Positions 12,524-24,450 are shown, counted from the stretch's first letter. The stretch is DNA of 64,000 nt from Cycas panzhihuaensis (GCA_023213395.1 CM041465.1:184581741-184645740), one strand, 5' to 3'. Program-made: numbers and translations. The notes: generated by a model from the letters alone, not told the origin.

Positions 12524-14816
12524 GTTTCACTTGTAAGGCTTGAAGCTAGCAGATAACTTAAAAACTTGAAGCTTTCGTCACTTAAGTTCCACCTTCTAAC
12601 GAAACCAACAGTCCAGATCTTACTTAGAAGATCCAACAACTGAATGGAATGATGAGGGGTGGAGGACTAGGCTATGGAGTTGGTCAAACTCTGATCTATA
12701 GAAGAGATCAAATAGTTAGCCAAGTTAAATCTAGGACAAGGTAGGTAGGGTTGATTTGCATGGATGTACCATACTTTCCTTGGGATTCACAGCCCCAATA
12801 ACACCCTTTTCGAACCTCCTTTCCCTCAAGCAACCTTAATTATCGTACACTGACCATACGATTGGTTGGTCCCCTAGGGAATACACCAAGCTTAAGGTTA
12901 TTTCAGAGGCAAGGTTTGAACGTTTTTCAGGCCTCTCCAACAAGATTTTAAGTCACTTTTTAGAAGTTTTGAAATGAACTTAGATTTATTTACTTGGATG
13001 ATGTACTTATAAGAATGCTTGATTAAGCTTTACAATGAAAGTGACTTTAAAGAGAAGAAATTTAGTACATCAATGTGAACACTTGAAGTGTTATTACAAT
13101 GATCACTTAATGAAGTGTAGTGCTTATATAGTTTCAAGTACAAAAAATAAATGCTTAATTACAATGAGTTTTGCAAAAAAGTACTTTGAAAAAGTGCTTA
13201 AGTACTTAATGAAGCAAGGCAAAACTTTGTGATGAAGATACAAATGGGTTCTTTTTAATTCTCAGAAGTGAAGGTAAGAGAACCACTTATAAAATATGAC
13301 ACCAAGCACCAAGTGTTGGGACTTTAAAATAGTCCCAATGATAAAAAAGAAGTGATTTTATTAAGTACAAAGTATTTTTTGAGCCCTTTTTGTGACTAAG
13401 GGCAATAGGTCACCATGTAAGGTGCCTTAAAAAAGTATTTGAAAATAGTGATAAATATCACTTTTACAATATGTAAACACTTAAAATCACTTCACTTAAG
13501 TCAATTAACACTTATGCAACATTAATTAAGTGTTAAAAGAAGCTTAAAGAGCCAAGACACATAGGCTGAAATTTGAATTTTTTTGCAACTTGATCGATGG
13601 GACACCATACAGGAACCTTTGAAAATACTTAAACAAGAGTATTTTTTGAGTCTTCAAATAAGTCAGTTTATGTTAGTATTGGTGATTTAATGAGATCACT
13701 CAATACTTAGAAGATTTTTAGCTCCAAAGGTACAAAAAAGGTGATTGTTCTCTTAATAAAAATTTAAACTAAGGTCACTATGCAAAGTGCCTTGACTATA
13801 AAATTGACTTAATAAAGAGAAAAAATCACTTGTGATGTAGAAAAATACTTGAAAAAACCCTTGATATACTGAAGTGAAGTCAAAAATCAGTTTGAAAGAC
13901 TGAAATCACTTAAAAAAACTTTGATTTAGCTTAAAAAAGTGAATATAATGATTTTTTTAAAAGACTTAACATGAGCTTTAAAATAAGTTAAGTTATATAA
14001 AAGTGAATATTCAAGGAATATTCTATTTTTTATAACCTAAGTTTAAAAGATAAAGTTTCAAAAAGAAATTTTTAAAGAATAAAAAAAAACGTGAATTTGA
14101 AAAAAGTCGCCGAACGGCGGCAAAGGTCGGGCGGCAGCCATGGAGCTACAGACATTCAGATCTCTGTGTACAGAGGTCTATTTAGGCTGAGATTTTAGCC
14201 ACAGGGGTGCAGTACCTGTACCAAGGTTCCTCTGAAGTTTCAAGACCTGAAATTGAGTATAGAGAGAGAACAAAGTTTATAAAAATTATAGAGGGCACCC
14301 TTGTCATTGTGAAGAAATGGTAGCCGTACGGCTGTGTAGGGTTAGAAACCCTTCAAATCTACACTGAGCTCCTCCTTTAGACTCTATTACAGCTGTATAC
14401 AGGGTTAAATTCTGGATAGCCAGCTTAGAATGAAGAAAACGAGTGAAAAACCTCAAATTTTGATGAAAATAATCACTAAAAACAATGAAAAACACCTCTG
14501 CACTGCTAAGAAACCTCTCAAAAATAATTTTAGATTATAAACTATGGCTTGAGGAGCTGATTTCTTCAAAAAGATAAGTTAAATACAAACAACACTAAGG
14601 ATTTTGAGTTCCTTAGTGGGGTTTAAGGGATGAAAATGGCCCAGAAATAGTCTGTAACCCTTAAAAAAAACTTTAGCAGCTTGAACCTGCAAAAATGGTC
14701 TTCAAACAAACCTTGGATTTCCTTCAGAGAGTGGAGGTTGCCACCAAGGGTTTGTAGGCTTTCTTTGAATCTTCTTGAGCAGCTACAAATAGAACAGAGG
14801 GAACTAGTCTCCTCTT
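12524..14816 (-). other. Copia-C long 5' leader
   Basis: No gene is recognisable in these 2.3 kb between the primer site and gag. The part at 13000-13950 is AT-rich and full of short variants of AAGTGCTTAAGTACTT and CACTTAAGT, a degenerate array. The stretch 14105-14140 is unusually CpG-rich for the window (GTCGCCGAACGGCGGC). Small open stretches here (for example near 14304-14495 and 14623-14856) look like chance. Confidence 0.65.
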
Positions 14817-14828
14817 GCTCTGATACTA
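14817..14828 (-). other. Copia-C primer binding site (initiator Met tRNA)
   Basis: The minus strand reads TAGTATCAGAGC, starting two bases inside the 5' LTR. The plant copia consensus is TGGTATCAGAGC, complementary to the 3' end of initiator methionine tRNA; only one base differs. Confidence 0.9.
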
Positions 14829-14830
14829 GA

Positions 14831-15388
14831 TGTGAAAAGAGGCCTAATGGCCTCACAGTCCCAAGATCTAGAAGCTAGGATCACTCTAGTTCTAGAAAGC
14901 ACAAATGCTTAACAAGTATAATACTCTCAAGATAAAAGAAAGCATAAGAGACAAAGCATAAAATGAAAGAGCAAGAGAAATGATACCAAATGTGTGGGGT
15001 TGGAATTGGTCCAACCTCCAAAAGAATAAACAGTTTGATTAGCAAATTGATAGTATAACAATACAACTCCAACTCTCATATGAGACAAAGAGGAGAGGTC
15101 TCATTATATAGACTGACATGAGAGACCTAAGGCCTTAGATAATTGACAAGTGTCAAACATCTAAGGTACATGCCTTCCATGTTGGACATGTGTCCTTTTG
15201 GGGCTCTTATGTGAGCAAAAGTGCATGGGGGTCTATTTGACCCTTTAGTGATAACGTTGTGTCACTAGAAAGAATGTGGGTGTGCACTTTATCACTTAAG
15301 TGATAAGTCACCCCTAAAATATAACTTTACAAATATTACATGAAAAAATAAAGTGCATAATCTTAACATGTAAACATAAGGTTTAACA
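14831..15388 (-). repeat. Copia-C 5' LTR
   Basis: It is the same length as the 3' LTR (558 bp) and differs from it at about 28 sites, mostly transitions. It is followed by the target duplication TTATC at 15389-15393. Confidence 0.96.
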
Positions 15389-15393
15389 TTATC

Positions 15394-15697
15394 TATCCTT
15401 GGACTAATAATCTAATGTAGAAATTGAAATAAATAAATAAAACAAAAAAAAAGAATGTAAAGCAAAAAGAAAATGGAATACTGGCATTACCTAGGGGAAG
15501 AAATTTTTCTTTCCTCATAACTCCTGAGTTATGCTAGTACTATTCCTCAATCTCTGTGGAGAGAGTACTAAGCAAAGGTCTTTCCTTGATCTCTACCTAG
15601 GTAGAGAGAGTACTCATTCTGACAGAGATTTATTTATTTATTTTTTTCGATCTGTTAAACAACTTCCCACGATTGTGAATGTAGCTCAAATATCACT
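15394..15697 (-). other. Gypsy-B leader start and primer binding site
   Basis: This 304-bp piece joins 7744 across the Copia-C insertion. On the minus strand 15695-15684 reads TGATATTTGAGC, which matches the initiator-Met site TGGTATCAGAGC at nine of twelve bases and lies two bases from the LTR, as a primer site should. The rest is AT-rich, with repeated GAGAGAGTACT motifs near 15560 and 15605. Confidence 0.6.
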
Positions 15698-16040
15698 TGA
15701 TATGATTTCTTTGGGGATTCCTTTATATCTGATAAGAAAACTGAAATGCAAAACACAAATAGAGCACAAATGGACATAAAAGTAAGCACCAAAAGCTCGT
15801 ACCAAATGAACAGTAACAATTTCTCATTCAAAAGCTAGCTTCCTTTATATCCATAAGGATTTAAATAAGAAAAATTACTGTTTAGTCTATAAATCTAATT
15901 GGAGAGACATTCATCATTTATTTTCATTAGTGGCTCTAAGAATCCCATGTATACCTTTTAATAGTTAACATTAATATCTACCTTTTACTAGCAAAAGTAC
16001 CTTCACTAGAGTTTTACCAACCACTAGCAATTATGTAACA
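15698..16040 (-). repeat. Gypsy-B 5' LTR
   Basis: The minus strand starts TGTTACATAATTGC. It aligns with 1798-2117, apart from a 23-bp indel, and is followed by AGTTT at 16041-16045. Confidence 0.88.
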
Positions 16041-16118
16041 AGTTTATTTGTTTGATACAAGAGGATTAAAGATCCTACTTTATGAAATTAAATTAATTCT
16101 TATTTTTTCATCTTCTTA

Positions 16119-16467
16119 CATGCTAGTACTACAAGTGGATTATTTAGACTTCCAAGCATAATTTTGAGGTGTCTTGCCACATTCACATTTAAGTATAATT
16201 AGCTTATAATATTATTTTTTTTTTATTTTAAATTTTCTTTAAGGTTTATATTTTACATTTGACACTTTGAACTTTTAGAGTTTCATTCTTCTTTTTAGAT
16301 TTAAATTGTCATTTTTTATAACAAAGAGGATTCATCTAATGTCCTCTTTATGTAATCTTTCCTCGTCCTATAATTGTGTTTCTAACTTTTCTTACTTTTT
16401 AAGGTACTTTCTCTTGAAACCTAAAAATGGGATAACCCTGAAAGTGTATAGTTGAAAAGAAACAAAG
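16119..16467 (+). repeat. Dispersed repeat, copy 1 (partner at 32615-32960)
   Basis: Starting at ATGCTAGTACTACAAGTGG, about 350 bp align in direct orientation with 32615-32960 (shared blocks include GTGGATTATTTAGACTT, CTTTAAGGTTTATATTTT and TTTTCTTACTTTTTAAGGTA). No codons, TG/CA ends or duplications can be fixed. The copies bracket Gypsy-D and might be parts of its LTRs, but only this stretch is shared. Confidence 0.6.
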
Positions 16468-17482
16468 TAAAAACAAAAAACCTATTGCTAAAAAAACCAC
16501 AAAGTATGAAAATAAAAAAGGACCAAGAAGAATCTTGAAGGAAAATTCCTTTCCTTTCTTACCCTTATCCCTTGTTATTTTGTTTGGGTTACTTGTGAAA
16601 TTTTTTTATTTCCTTTATCACTTAGGTGTATGAATGTGATTGTGAAGAGGAAAGCTAAGTACGCTTGGAACTTAAATCCTATGGTTGCTTGTTTCCTTTT
16701 GTAGAGATGCTTATTTGATCTTGATTGTTTTATTTATATAACTTGCTTGGCATATTTAGCTAAGGGTCAATTTACATTTGATTGATCTTGTTTGTGTGAA
16801 GCATAGTAGTTGCATCTCATTATTTTGTGCTTCTCACAAATGCCTAACCACTGTATAGAGAAAATATCATCTACAAATATTAGCTCACCCATATATATGG
16901 AATTAAATTTTTAAAACATAACCTACCCACTATTGGTCTATTGTGAGAGAAGGGTTGAGGAGGTATATTGAGATAGAATATTTCTCTTTAGGTGAAGTTT
17001 TAAGGAGACCCATAAGGATTCTTAGGGTATTAAGTGAGGCCCTTAGTTGGGATTTTTCACTATTAGCTATGCATATTTGATCATAAGATGGAATATGAAG
17101 TGAGGTGTGAGTAGGCATCAATAACCATGCCTTAGACAGAACCAACTCAATGTACTAGGGGCATAGGAAAAGTAGTAGAGGTCTTATAGGTTTTCTTCTT
17201 CTAATTCCTCCCCACTTCTTTATTCCCTTTTTTAAATTTTCTTCTCCTTCATAACTTCACTTGAGTCATAACTATTGTTTATACAAACCTTATTATTGTC
17301 TACAGTTATTCTCTCATGTCATTTCTTGAGCCTTATCTTGAGTTAACTACGTGTTGAGTCATATCTCAAGTTAGTTATTTAGACCTAGTGTCATACATTA
17401 TTTGGTATATTCCTGCATTTGCAACCCTTCTTCTCATAGGAGGGCTAATTCATTTAGGACCTTCCTAATTATGAATGAATAT
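16468..17482 (+). other. AT-rich DNA, probably 5' LTR of Gypsy-D
   Basis: No coding sequence is recognisable. The stretch ends directly at a Tat/Ogre-type primer-site sequence (17483), so at least its right part is likely the 5' LTR of Gypsy-D. I cannot place the left LTR edge. Confidence 0.4.
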
Positions 17483-17502
17483 TTTGGTGACCATACTAGG
17501 GA
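17483..17502 (+). other. Possible Gypsy-D primer binding site, Tat/Ogre type
   Basis: The text TTTGGTGACCATACTAGGGA resembles the primer-site context of Tat/Ogre-lineage gypsy elements (TGGCGAC...CTGGGGA), allowing CpG decay. It lies about 120 bp before the gag start codon, a plausible place. Confidence 0.45.
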
Positions 17503-17620
17503 GGTGTTGGACTTACTTTCTTTTATGATCTCTTTCCTACCTTGTCTTATTCCTTTAAGAGTCTCTCATCTCTCTTAGTTATATTTTTGCACTCTAATAC
17601 CATCTCTTGTTATATAATCC

Positions 17621-18123
17621 ATGATGGTAAATAAGAATAAGCCTCTTATTTTCAAGATGATTAGATATTTTGAACATATCCAAGATCTTCCTCTTAAAGC
17701 ATATGACTCTATGTCTATACTTGAGATTCATGAGACCAAGAGCCTTATAGGATTTGAGATGGGGGTTTCCATGTCTCTTTAATCTTCTCCCCTATCTCCT
17801 TCTCCTTCTCATCTTTCCTTCACTCATCCTCATAACAAGCCCTTTCATATGCCAAACTTAGCCTAGTTTATTTTAGAACAACTACCTTCTAGAGAGGTTG
17901 CTCCTTTTCAAGGCATAACTTATGACAACTCAAAATCTTATTCTTCTTAAGGCATTCATCTACCTTCCAATGACCCCTTCCTTGAATGCCTTGGTTTGAG
18001 CAACCTTATACATGTAGTAAGCTCTTATGTTTCTCTCCTAAAGGCCACTACTTCTTCTTCATATCATGCATATTCTACCCAATTACTTCCACCACCCTCT
18101 CAACCTACCATACCCTCATCTAA
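17621..18123 (+). pseudogene. Gypsy-D gag, N-terminal part
   Basis: A frame opens with MMVNKNKPLIFKMIRYFEH at 17621 and stays readable to 18123 with only a few C-to-T type stops. It has a serine/proline-rich stretch (SSPLSPSPSHLSFTHPH near 17780) as in Tat-type gag N-termini. It stops where Gypsy-E begins and resumes at 22555. I chose the first of two adjacent ATGs; the second is equally possible. The function would be assembly of the particle shell. The family link rests on the downstream capsid and on the primer site, not on this segment alone. Confidence 0.55.
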
Positions 18124-18729
18124 TGTAGCATTCCTACCCTAGATGATTAACTTTATTATGTAGTCTTCACTATTTATTTTGGCCAACTTTATAATACAAT
18201 TTTGATTATTTATTCTGAGTAACTTCATTACACAATTTTATTATGCAGGCTTCACTATTTATTTTGTCCAACTTCATAATGTGATTTTCATTATTTATTC
18301 TGGCCTACTTCATTATATAGTTTTCATTATTTTGACTGACTTCATTTCTTATTCTAGCTAGCCTTAGCTATGGTTTTTGGTTAACTTCTTTAATTAGATT
18401 TTGGCTACATATATATAAGGTTTTCAATGAAGGAGTTAAAAATCGATTAGGGTTTTAGATTTTCCATATTTTTAGCCTTAAGGAACTTCTTTTTAGAGGA
18501 ATCCTTATCTAAAAGAGAAAGCCAATGACTCAATTTTATTTATTATAAGTTTTGTATCTTTTAGTATTATTTTACTTCAATATTTAGTTTATTTAGATCA
18601 TAAAGTTATGGATATTATACTATTCACTTTAATATTATCTTATAGTTTATGTTTATTTGTGTAAAACTCTAGAAGAAAGTCTTATGTGTGGATATTATTT
18701 ATGTTCCAAGTAAAACCCCTTAAGCTATA
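18124..18729 (+). repeat. Gypsy-E 5' LTR with internal tandem repeats
   Basis: It starts TGTAGCATTCCTACC and aligns with 21927-22554. Positions 18143-18360 hold about six imperfect copies of a roughly 36-bp unit (core ACTTCATTATGCA, then CATTATTTATTCTGGCC), which is also repeated in the other LTR. Confidence 0.83.
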
Positions 18730-18979
18730 TTAGGTTGCTATTATAAATAGAAAGGCCATACCATGTGGAAGTTGCTACAAGAAGGTGCAATTATAAATAG
18801 TAGACTATTCAATAAGTACAATTATGTTTGCTATGCCCATAGGAGGAGTCAATATAGTTCTTGACATTTAATGGCTATAAGAAACTAAGAATATTATTAC
18901 TAACTATAAGACCCATTTCATGAGTTTGTTTTTAGAAAGGGTATAAGTAGATGTTGTAAGTATCGCCTACACCACCAAC

Positions 18980-21895
18980 CTAGTTAGCAACCTCACATTG
19001 GGTAGAGAAGTTACTCAGAAAAAATTAAGCTTCATATGTAATAACATACTATAAAATCTTAATTGAAGCTATTCTATAGGAGGTATAGGTACTCATTAAT
19101 CAATATAATAAAGTCTTTAAAAACCCACTCCAAGGATTACCACTAAGTCATGGATGTAAACACAACATTGAGTTAGCATTAGGGGCTACACTAATAAACA
19201 CCTACTATATTAACATCTGTATCCTTTCAAGAATAAGATTGAGAAAATTACTTAGGATCTCTTATAGCAAGGGTACATTACCCCTAATTCTAGCCCTTTG
19301 CATCCCTAATTATAACAACTCAGATAAATTATATTAGATGTTCATCAATTACCAAGAACTTAACAAGCTTACAATTAGGAATAGGTGCCTAGTTCCTTGA
19401 ATAGATGGCCTACATGATGAGCTATATGGAACTAGGTTTTTTGCTAAGATTGATCTACACTTAAGATATTACCAAATCTACATTAATGTAAATAACATAT
19501 ATAAGCCAACTTTCCAAACCCATGGAGGGTTACTTGAATTCTACATCATGTTATTTAGGTTAACCAATACTCCATCCATACTTTATAGCATGAAGAACAA
19601 GTTACTAAAACCCTTCTTATGCAAGTTTGTATTAGTATTCTTTTATAACATATTGATTTATAACCAAATGCTAAAAGAGTACTTAGAACACCTCAAGGTT
19701 GTACTATAAGTGCTAGAAGATAAATAATTCTTTATGAATAAGGGAAAATGCACCTTCAGACAAATACAAATAGAATATCTTAGACATATTCTCACCTTAG
19801 AAGGTGTCAAAATGGACCCTAACAAGTTCCAAGCAATTATAGAATGGCTTACACTAAATAATGTAATGATTGTAAGAAGCTTCTTAAGTGTTATTAATTT
19901 CTTATATCAGTTCATTAAAGGATATGGCCACATTTATACACCATTAATTGATCTAATGAAGAAAGAGGCATTCTCATGGAGTAGAAAAACTTAAGAAGCA
20001 TTTCAAGGACTAAAAATAATAATGGTGACAATACTATTACTTATAAGACTAGATTTTAATTGCCAATTTATTTTGGAATGTGATGCATTAGGAGTAAGAT
20101 TAGGAGTTGTACTTCTCCAAGATGACTAACCACTAGTATATAAAAGTCACAAGTTAAATACAAGAGAATGACTAAAACCTATTTATGATAAAGAGATTCT
20201 AGTAATTATGTGTCCTATACACTAATGATGATAATATTTACTAGGAAGCAAATTTATGTTCAAAATCAATCATGATAGTCTCAAATACTTCCTAAATTAG
20301 AAAACCTTATTAGCAAGTAACAAAAATGGGTAAGTAAACTTCAAACATTTGATTTTGGTTTCACCTGTAAAAGGGGAGAATAAAATATTTCTATAGATCT
20401 ATTGTTGAGAATTCTTAAAGATACTCCTAACTAGGAAGTTATCTCCATGTAGGTTATTTCCACAGTTACATGAAGCTAGATCCAAAGGCTAACTTGAGAG
20501 TGTTATAATAACTTAATGTCCTAGAGAATATTATAAGAAATTTATACCAAAGGACAAACTAAGCATGAACTTGAATGTGACCTTATTTTACAAAAAAAGG
20601 CAAGATCATATTACCAATCACACATGTGCTCAAAGGTAAAATTCTCCTTAAAGTATACCCACCCTAGCAACAATACATATAGGGATTAACAAGACCTATC
20701 ACCAAATCTAAAATATATATTTTTGAAAGGGAATAAAAGCAAATTTCCAAAATCTCATCTTAAAATGTGATATATATCAAAGGAATAGGAGTGAAAGTGT
20801 AAAGAACCTAGGGCTACACTAACCACTGTATATACTAGAACAAAAATAAGAAGAAATTTTAGTGGAATTTATAATAAGGATTCCCATATCAGAAGGTAAG
20901 GATACAATCTTTATTGTAGATAATCATCTAACCAAATGCACCTATTTTAGAGGAATCCAAACAACTACAAAAGCAAGTTAGACTACCAAGCTCTTCGTCA
21001 AAGAGATATATTGTCTTCATGGAATCTTAAAAGTCATCATCAATGATCGTAAACCCAAGTTCAAAAGCAACTTTTGGTAAGAGTTAGTTAAGCAAGCAGA
21101 CACAAAGATTTCCTTGAGTATGACCTACTACCCATAAACTGACATTTAAAAAAAGGTAGTAAATAAATATTTGGAATGATATCTCTAAAATTTTACATTT
21201 GATAAATGACAAAAATGGTATAAATGGTTTCACATGGTAGAGTAGTGCTATAATACCACTTACTATACAACTATCAAAATAACCCTCTTCAAAACATTAT
21301 ATGGCTTTAAACTCCCATCACTTCTTACATGGACTAGGACCTCACTAGTCTAATATATTTAAGAGAAACAAGAGCAAATTGATAGAACAATGCAAATACT
21401 CAAGGACAACTTAAATTTAGCCAAGAACTAGATGAAACAACAAGTAAATATATATAGAATAGAGAGATTATTCATGATAAGAGATTGGTTTTTTCTAAGG
21501 CTTCAACCACATAAATAAGTAATCATGAAAATCAAGTAAATTCAAATTATAGCCATGGTTATTTTCTCTATACCAAATTCTGTATAAAATGGGAGAAGTG
21601 GCATATCAACTTATCAACTTAAATTACTACAAGAGAGCCGCATTCATAATGTCTTGTATATCTTATCCTTTAAATGGAAGCTAGGATAAGTTATCAACCC
21701 AAAGACAAAGTTACTAGTACTAGATAAAGAAGGCAAGATTATAGAACCAGAAGTTATTTTACAAGTACAGATTGGGAAACTATATTCTAGAGAAATCTGT
21801 GAGTACCTGATAAAATGGAAGACCCTAGACCACAAAGAAGTTGCTTAGGTATCTGAAGATTGGTATAAAAAACATACAGACCTTCCTATGCTTTG
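18980..21895 (+). pseudogene. Gypsy-E pol: RT, RNase H, integrase, chromodomain
   Basis: RT begins near 19090 (VFKNPLQGLPLSHGC, then NYQELNKLTIRNR near 19348). Its palm follows (RFFAKIDLHLRYYQI near 19435 and YNILIYNQ near 19645, for the family YVDDILV). A well-kept 86-codon block at 19734-19994 (KCTFRQIQIEYLRHILTLEG, QFIKGYGHIYTPLIDLMKK) is the RT thumb/connection. RNase H follows (FILECDALGVRLGVVLLQDD near 20070). Integrase is scattered over 20850-21320 (IFIVDNHLTKCTYF-like, then a D-N-D region). The end, 21780-21895 (LYSREICEYLIKWKTLDHKE, then EDWYKKHTDLP), is a chromodomain. Stops are frequent. No gag, zinc knuckle or protease precedes it, so the element was either deleted or dependent on others. 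Confidence 0.88.
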
Positions 21896-21926
21896 AAGGT
21901 AAAGCATGTTTTCAAGGGGAGGGACT

Positions 21927-22554
21927 TGTAGTATTCCTATTCTAGATGATTGGCTTCATTATGCAATCTTTACTATTTATTCTTGCTAGATTCATAATGC
22001 AATGCCCATTACTTATTCTAGCCAACTTCATTATACAACTGTCATTATATAGTCTTTACTATTTATTTTGGTCAACTTCATAATGTAGTTTTTATTATTT
22101 ATTTTAATAGACTTCATTATACAATTTTTATTATTCTAGCTAACTTTATTTCTTATTCAAACTAGCCTTAACTATGGTTTTTGGATTACTTCTTTAATTA
22201 GATTATGGCTACCTATATATAAGGATTTTTAGCTAAGAAGTTAGGCATTAATTTAGGTTCTAAATCTACCATAATTTTGGCCTTAAGGAATTATTTTTGA
22301 GAGGACACCTTGCCTTGAAGAAGAAGCTAGTGACTTAATTTTACTATTATAAGTTTGGTATCTTTTGTATATATATTATTGGTGTTATTTCACTTTAGTA
22401 TTTAGTTTATTTAGATCATTAAGTTATGGATATTGTATTGTCCACTTCAATATTTACTTTTAGTTTATGTTTACCTATATAAAACTCTAGAAGATAGTCT
22501 TATATATGGATATTATCTATGTTTGAAGTGTGAATTACCCTTGGAATTCCTATA
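21927..22554 (+). repeat. Gypsy-E 3' LTR
   Basis: It starts TGTAGTATTCCTATTC right after the polypurine tract and carries the same 36-bp tandem units at about 21948-22155. It ends near CCTATA, before TCTAG. Confidence 0.83.
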
Positions 22555-24450
22555 TCTAGTGCTTAAGCTTTGGATCCTAGAGTTTTCTCTTCACTCTAAG
22601 GTCCTCATTCACTTGGTCATGGTCCTATACTTAGGATTTCTATTTCACTTTAACTACCTTATGGTCTATCTCATTGGGCACTTCTAGATCCTCACTCAAT
22701 TGGTCTTACTTATACATCTCTATCATATTTGATCATTCTACCTATTGTGTTGTCTACTTCTATGGCCCCTTTACAAGGGACTAGTACTTCCACTATTCCC
22801 ACATGGGGATCATCCTTTGCCCAACTATATGGGTTCCCCTGCTACCTTCATCTTACGTATCTACTTCTATGTTTGTCTACTCTGTTCAAGTGGTATTCAT
22901 TCTTATTAACTAGGTGCATTCCATGTCCTCATAGACACAACCTCATCTCATTGGTGTTACCCCTTCTCCTTAGCAATCCATTGCTATATCCACTCCTCAA
23001 CCTACTTAGGGAGCTAGTCTATTGCCTGAAGGATATTATTCTCTATGCTTTGCTTCCTCTTTAGGCATTGGTGTATACCCCCTCTAAGAGGTAGTGTTTA
23101 TGTCCCTTAGGCTCCTTTATAGCCTAGTGTCTTTCCATCTCAATCTCCTTCCATAGAACCTTATACACCTTAGAGAAACATGACCTAAATACAACCACAC
23201 TCACATCTATATGATGTTTAAACATATCATATTCAAACTTCTAATATTATCCAACCTCCTCCATAACCAAGTCATCTTGTGTATGGAACAAGTCCTTCTC
23301 CTCAACCAAGTGTCTGACCACACTCCTCTTCCCTTGTGAGAAGGAGGACCTTAATTGATTATAGGAGGAACCCCTTTCCATAAGAGGTCCTCTTATATCC
23401 CCTTCCACCTTTCATCCTTAAACTCTTAAAGTTTAGTAGGGAGGTATGGAAATATTTTGTTGGAAATGCTTAAGCTTTTGTACTTACTTTCACTAACTGC
23501 CTTCTTTACAATTACGTGATGATACAAATCTTCTATAAGACCCTAAAGGACAATGCCCAAAAGTGGTTCTATGGATTATTTAATACATACATTTATTCCT
23601 TTAAGTAACTTGTAGACTTCTTTATCAACCAATTTAACATTAGTTGTCCCTTTCAGATGGGGGTGAATGCTCTCTTTTAAAGTAAATAAGAGATGGATAA
23701 ATGCTCTCATGACTTCATCTGTTGCTTCTAAGACCTTATTTTATTATTGTTAATGCTCTTAACTAATGACTTAAATTTTGACTTGTTTACTAACAGCCTC
23801 AAATTTTAATTCCATCTTGAGGTGCTTAAACTTGGTCTAACCATGTATGAGAGCACCATTGATAAGTGTTTAGCTCTTGAATCTTTTAAGATTCAAGTGG
23901 GGGTAAAGAAGTTGAATAAGTCCTCTTCTACTCCTAAGTGGGATACTACTGATAAACCTAAGTATGTTCAAGGTGACAAAAGTGACAATCAACTCACTTC
24001 TACTCTTCATGCCTTAGAATAATCTATTATGACTAAGTTATTAACCTCTATTACCAATTCATCTAAAGACTCTAAAATCATTCACCTTGTTGACAAGAAG
24101 CCAGAACAAATGACTAAGACTCTTCCTCCTCCTTCTAACAAGTAGTTCCCTTTGTGCACTTACCATCAAATTAATGTGCATGATCACTTAGATTGTAATA
24201 AGCTCAAGCAGCATGGTAGGAACTATGCCTCATCTAATCAACAACCATCTTAGCTAAATAAAGACTTGTTGATATATATCAACCTATTCCCCAACCATTA
24301 TAATAAATGTAAAGGGAAAGGCCTAGCCAAAGATGTAGGCACATCTACTAGTTTTGAATTAGACACGGAAGAGTCTTCCACTTCCACTAAGCCCACCAAG
24401 AATAAGAGAAATAATCATCATAATAAAAGGCCCCTTATTAAGGATGATTA
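22555..24450 (+). pseudogene. Gypsy-D gag, C-terminal part
   Basis: A proline/serine-rich stretch (STPQPT, GASLLPEGYYSLCFASSLG near 22995-23070) is followed by a gag capsid near 23420-23780, readable with shifts as LKFSREVWKYFVGNA, NYVMIQIFYKTLKDNAQKWF and FINQFNIS. An open block at 23822-24022 (LGLTMYESTIDKCLALESFK) is the capsid C-terminal region. A CTYH...HDHLDCNKLK sequence near 24155-24210 may be a zinc knuckle variant. A lysine/asparagine-rich tail ends near 24450. It continues the frame interrupted at 18123. It would have built the particle core; it is inactive through stops. Confidence 0.75.

Larger units (their letters stand above)
7750..15388 (-). mobile_element. Copia-C, full-length Ty1/copia element inside Gypsy-B
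   Basis: Two 558-bp LTRs (7750-8307, 14831-15388), both TG...CA, flank a minus-strand gag-pol. The duplication TTATC lies outside each end. Inside the 5' LTR is a primer binding site for initiator methionine tRNA (14817-14828), and the polypurine tract abuts the 3' LTR (8308-8315). The element is 7.6 kb, longer than the usual 5 kb of plant copia elements because of a 2.3-kb leader. By hand count the LTRs differ at about 28 of 558 sites (5%), so it is younger than its host Gypsy-B. Stops and frame breaks make it inactive. Confidence 0.96.
1798..16040 (-). mobile_element. Gypsy-B, nested Ty3/gypsy chromovirus-like element
   Basis: Two related terminal repeats (1798-2117 and 15698-16040) enclose gag and pol remnants on the minus strand. 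The 5-bp sequence AGTTT lies immediately outside both ends (1793-1797 and 16041-16045), the target duplication made by integrase. Read on the minus strand the order is 5' LTR, degraded primer site, gag, protease, RT, RNase H, integrase, 3' LTR. Without the 7.6-kb Copia-C insertion and its extra TTATC the element is about 6.6 kb, a normal length for plant chromoviruses. The LTRs differ at roughly a fifth of aligned sites plus a 23-bp indel, so it is much older than Copia-C. Confidence 0.9.
18124..22554 (+). mobile_element. Gypsy-E, chromovirus lacking gag and protease, inside Gypsy-D
   Basis: Two related LTRs (18124-18729 and 21927-22554) flank 3.2 kb that holds only RT, RNase H, integrase and a chromodomain. 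The left flank is TCTAA (18119-18123) and the right flank TCTAG (22555-22559), a target duplication with one change. A polypurine tract (AAGGGGAGGGA, 21914-21924) precedes the 3' LTR. Both sides of the insertion are gag-like DNA of Gypsy-D. The right LTR edges are placed by alignment and could be off by a few bases. Confidence 0.85.

Noticed and set aside
22729-23064. Leucine-rich 111-codon ORF as a membrane protein
   Set aside because: It is a shadow of the proline/serine-rich gag of Gypsy-D in another frame.
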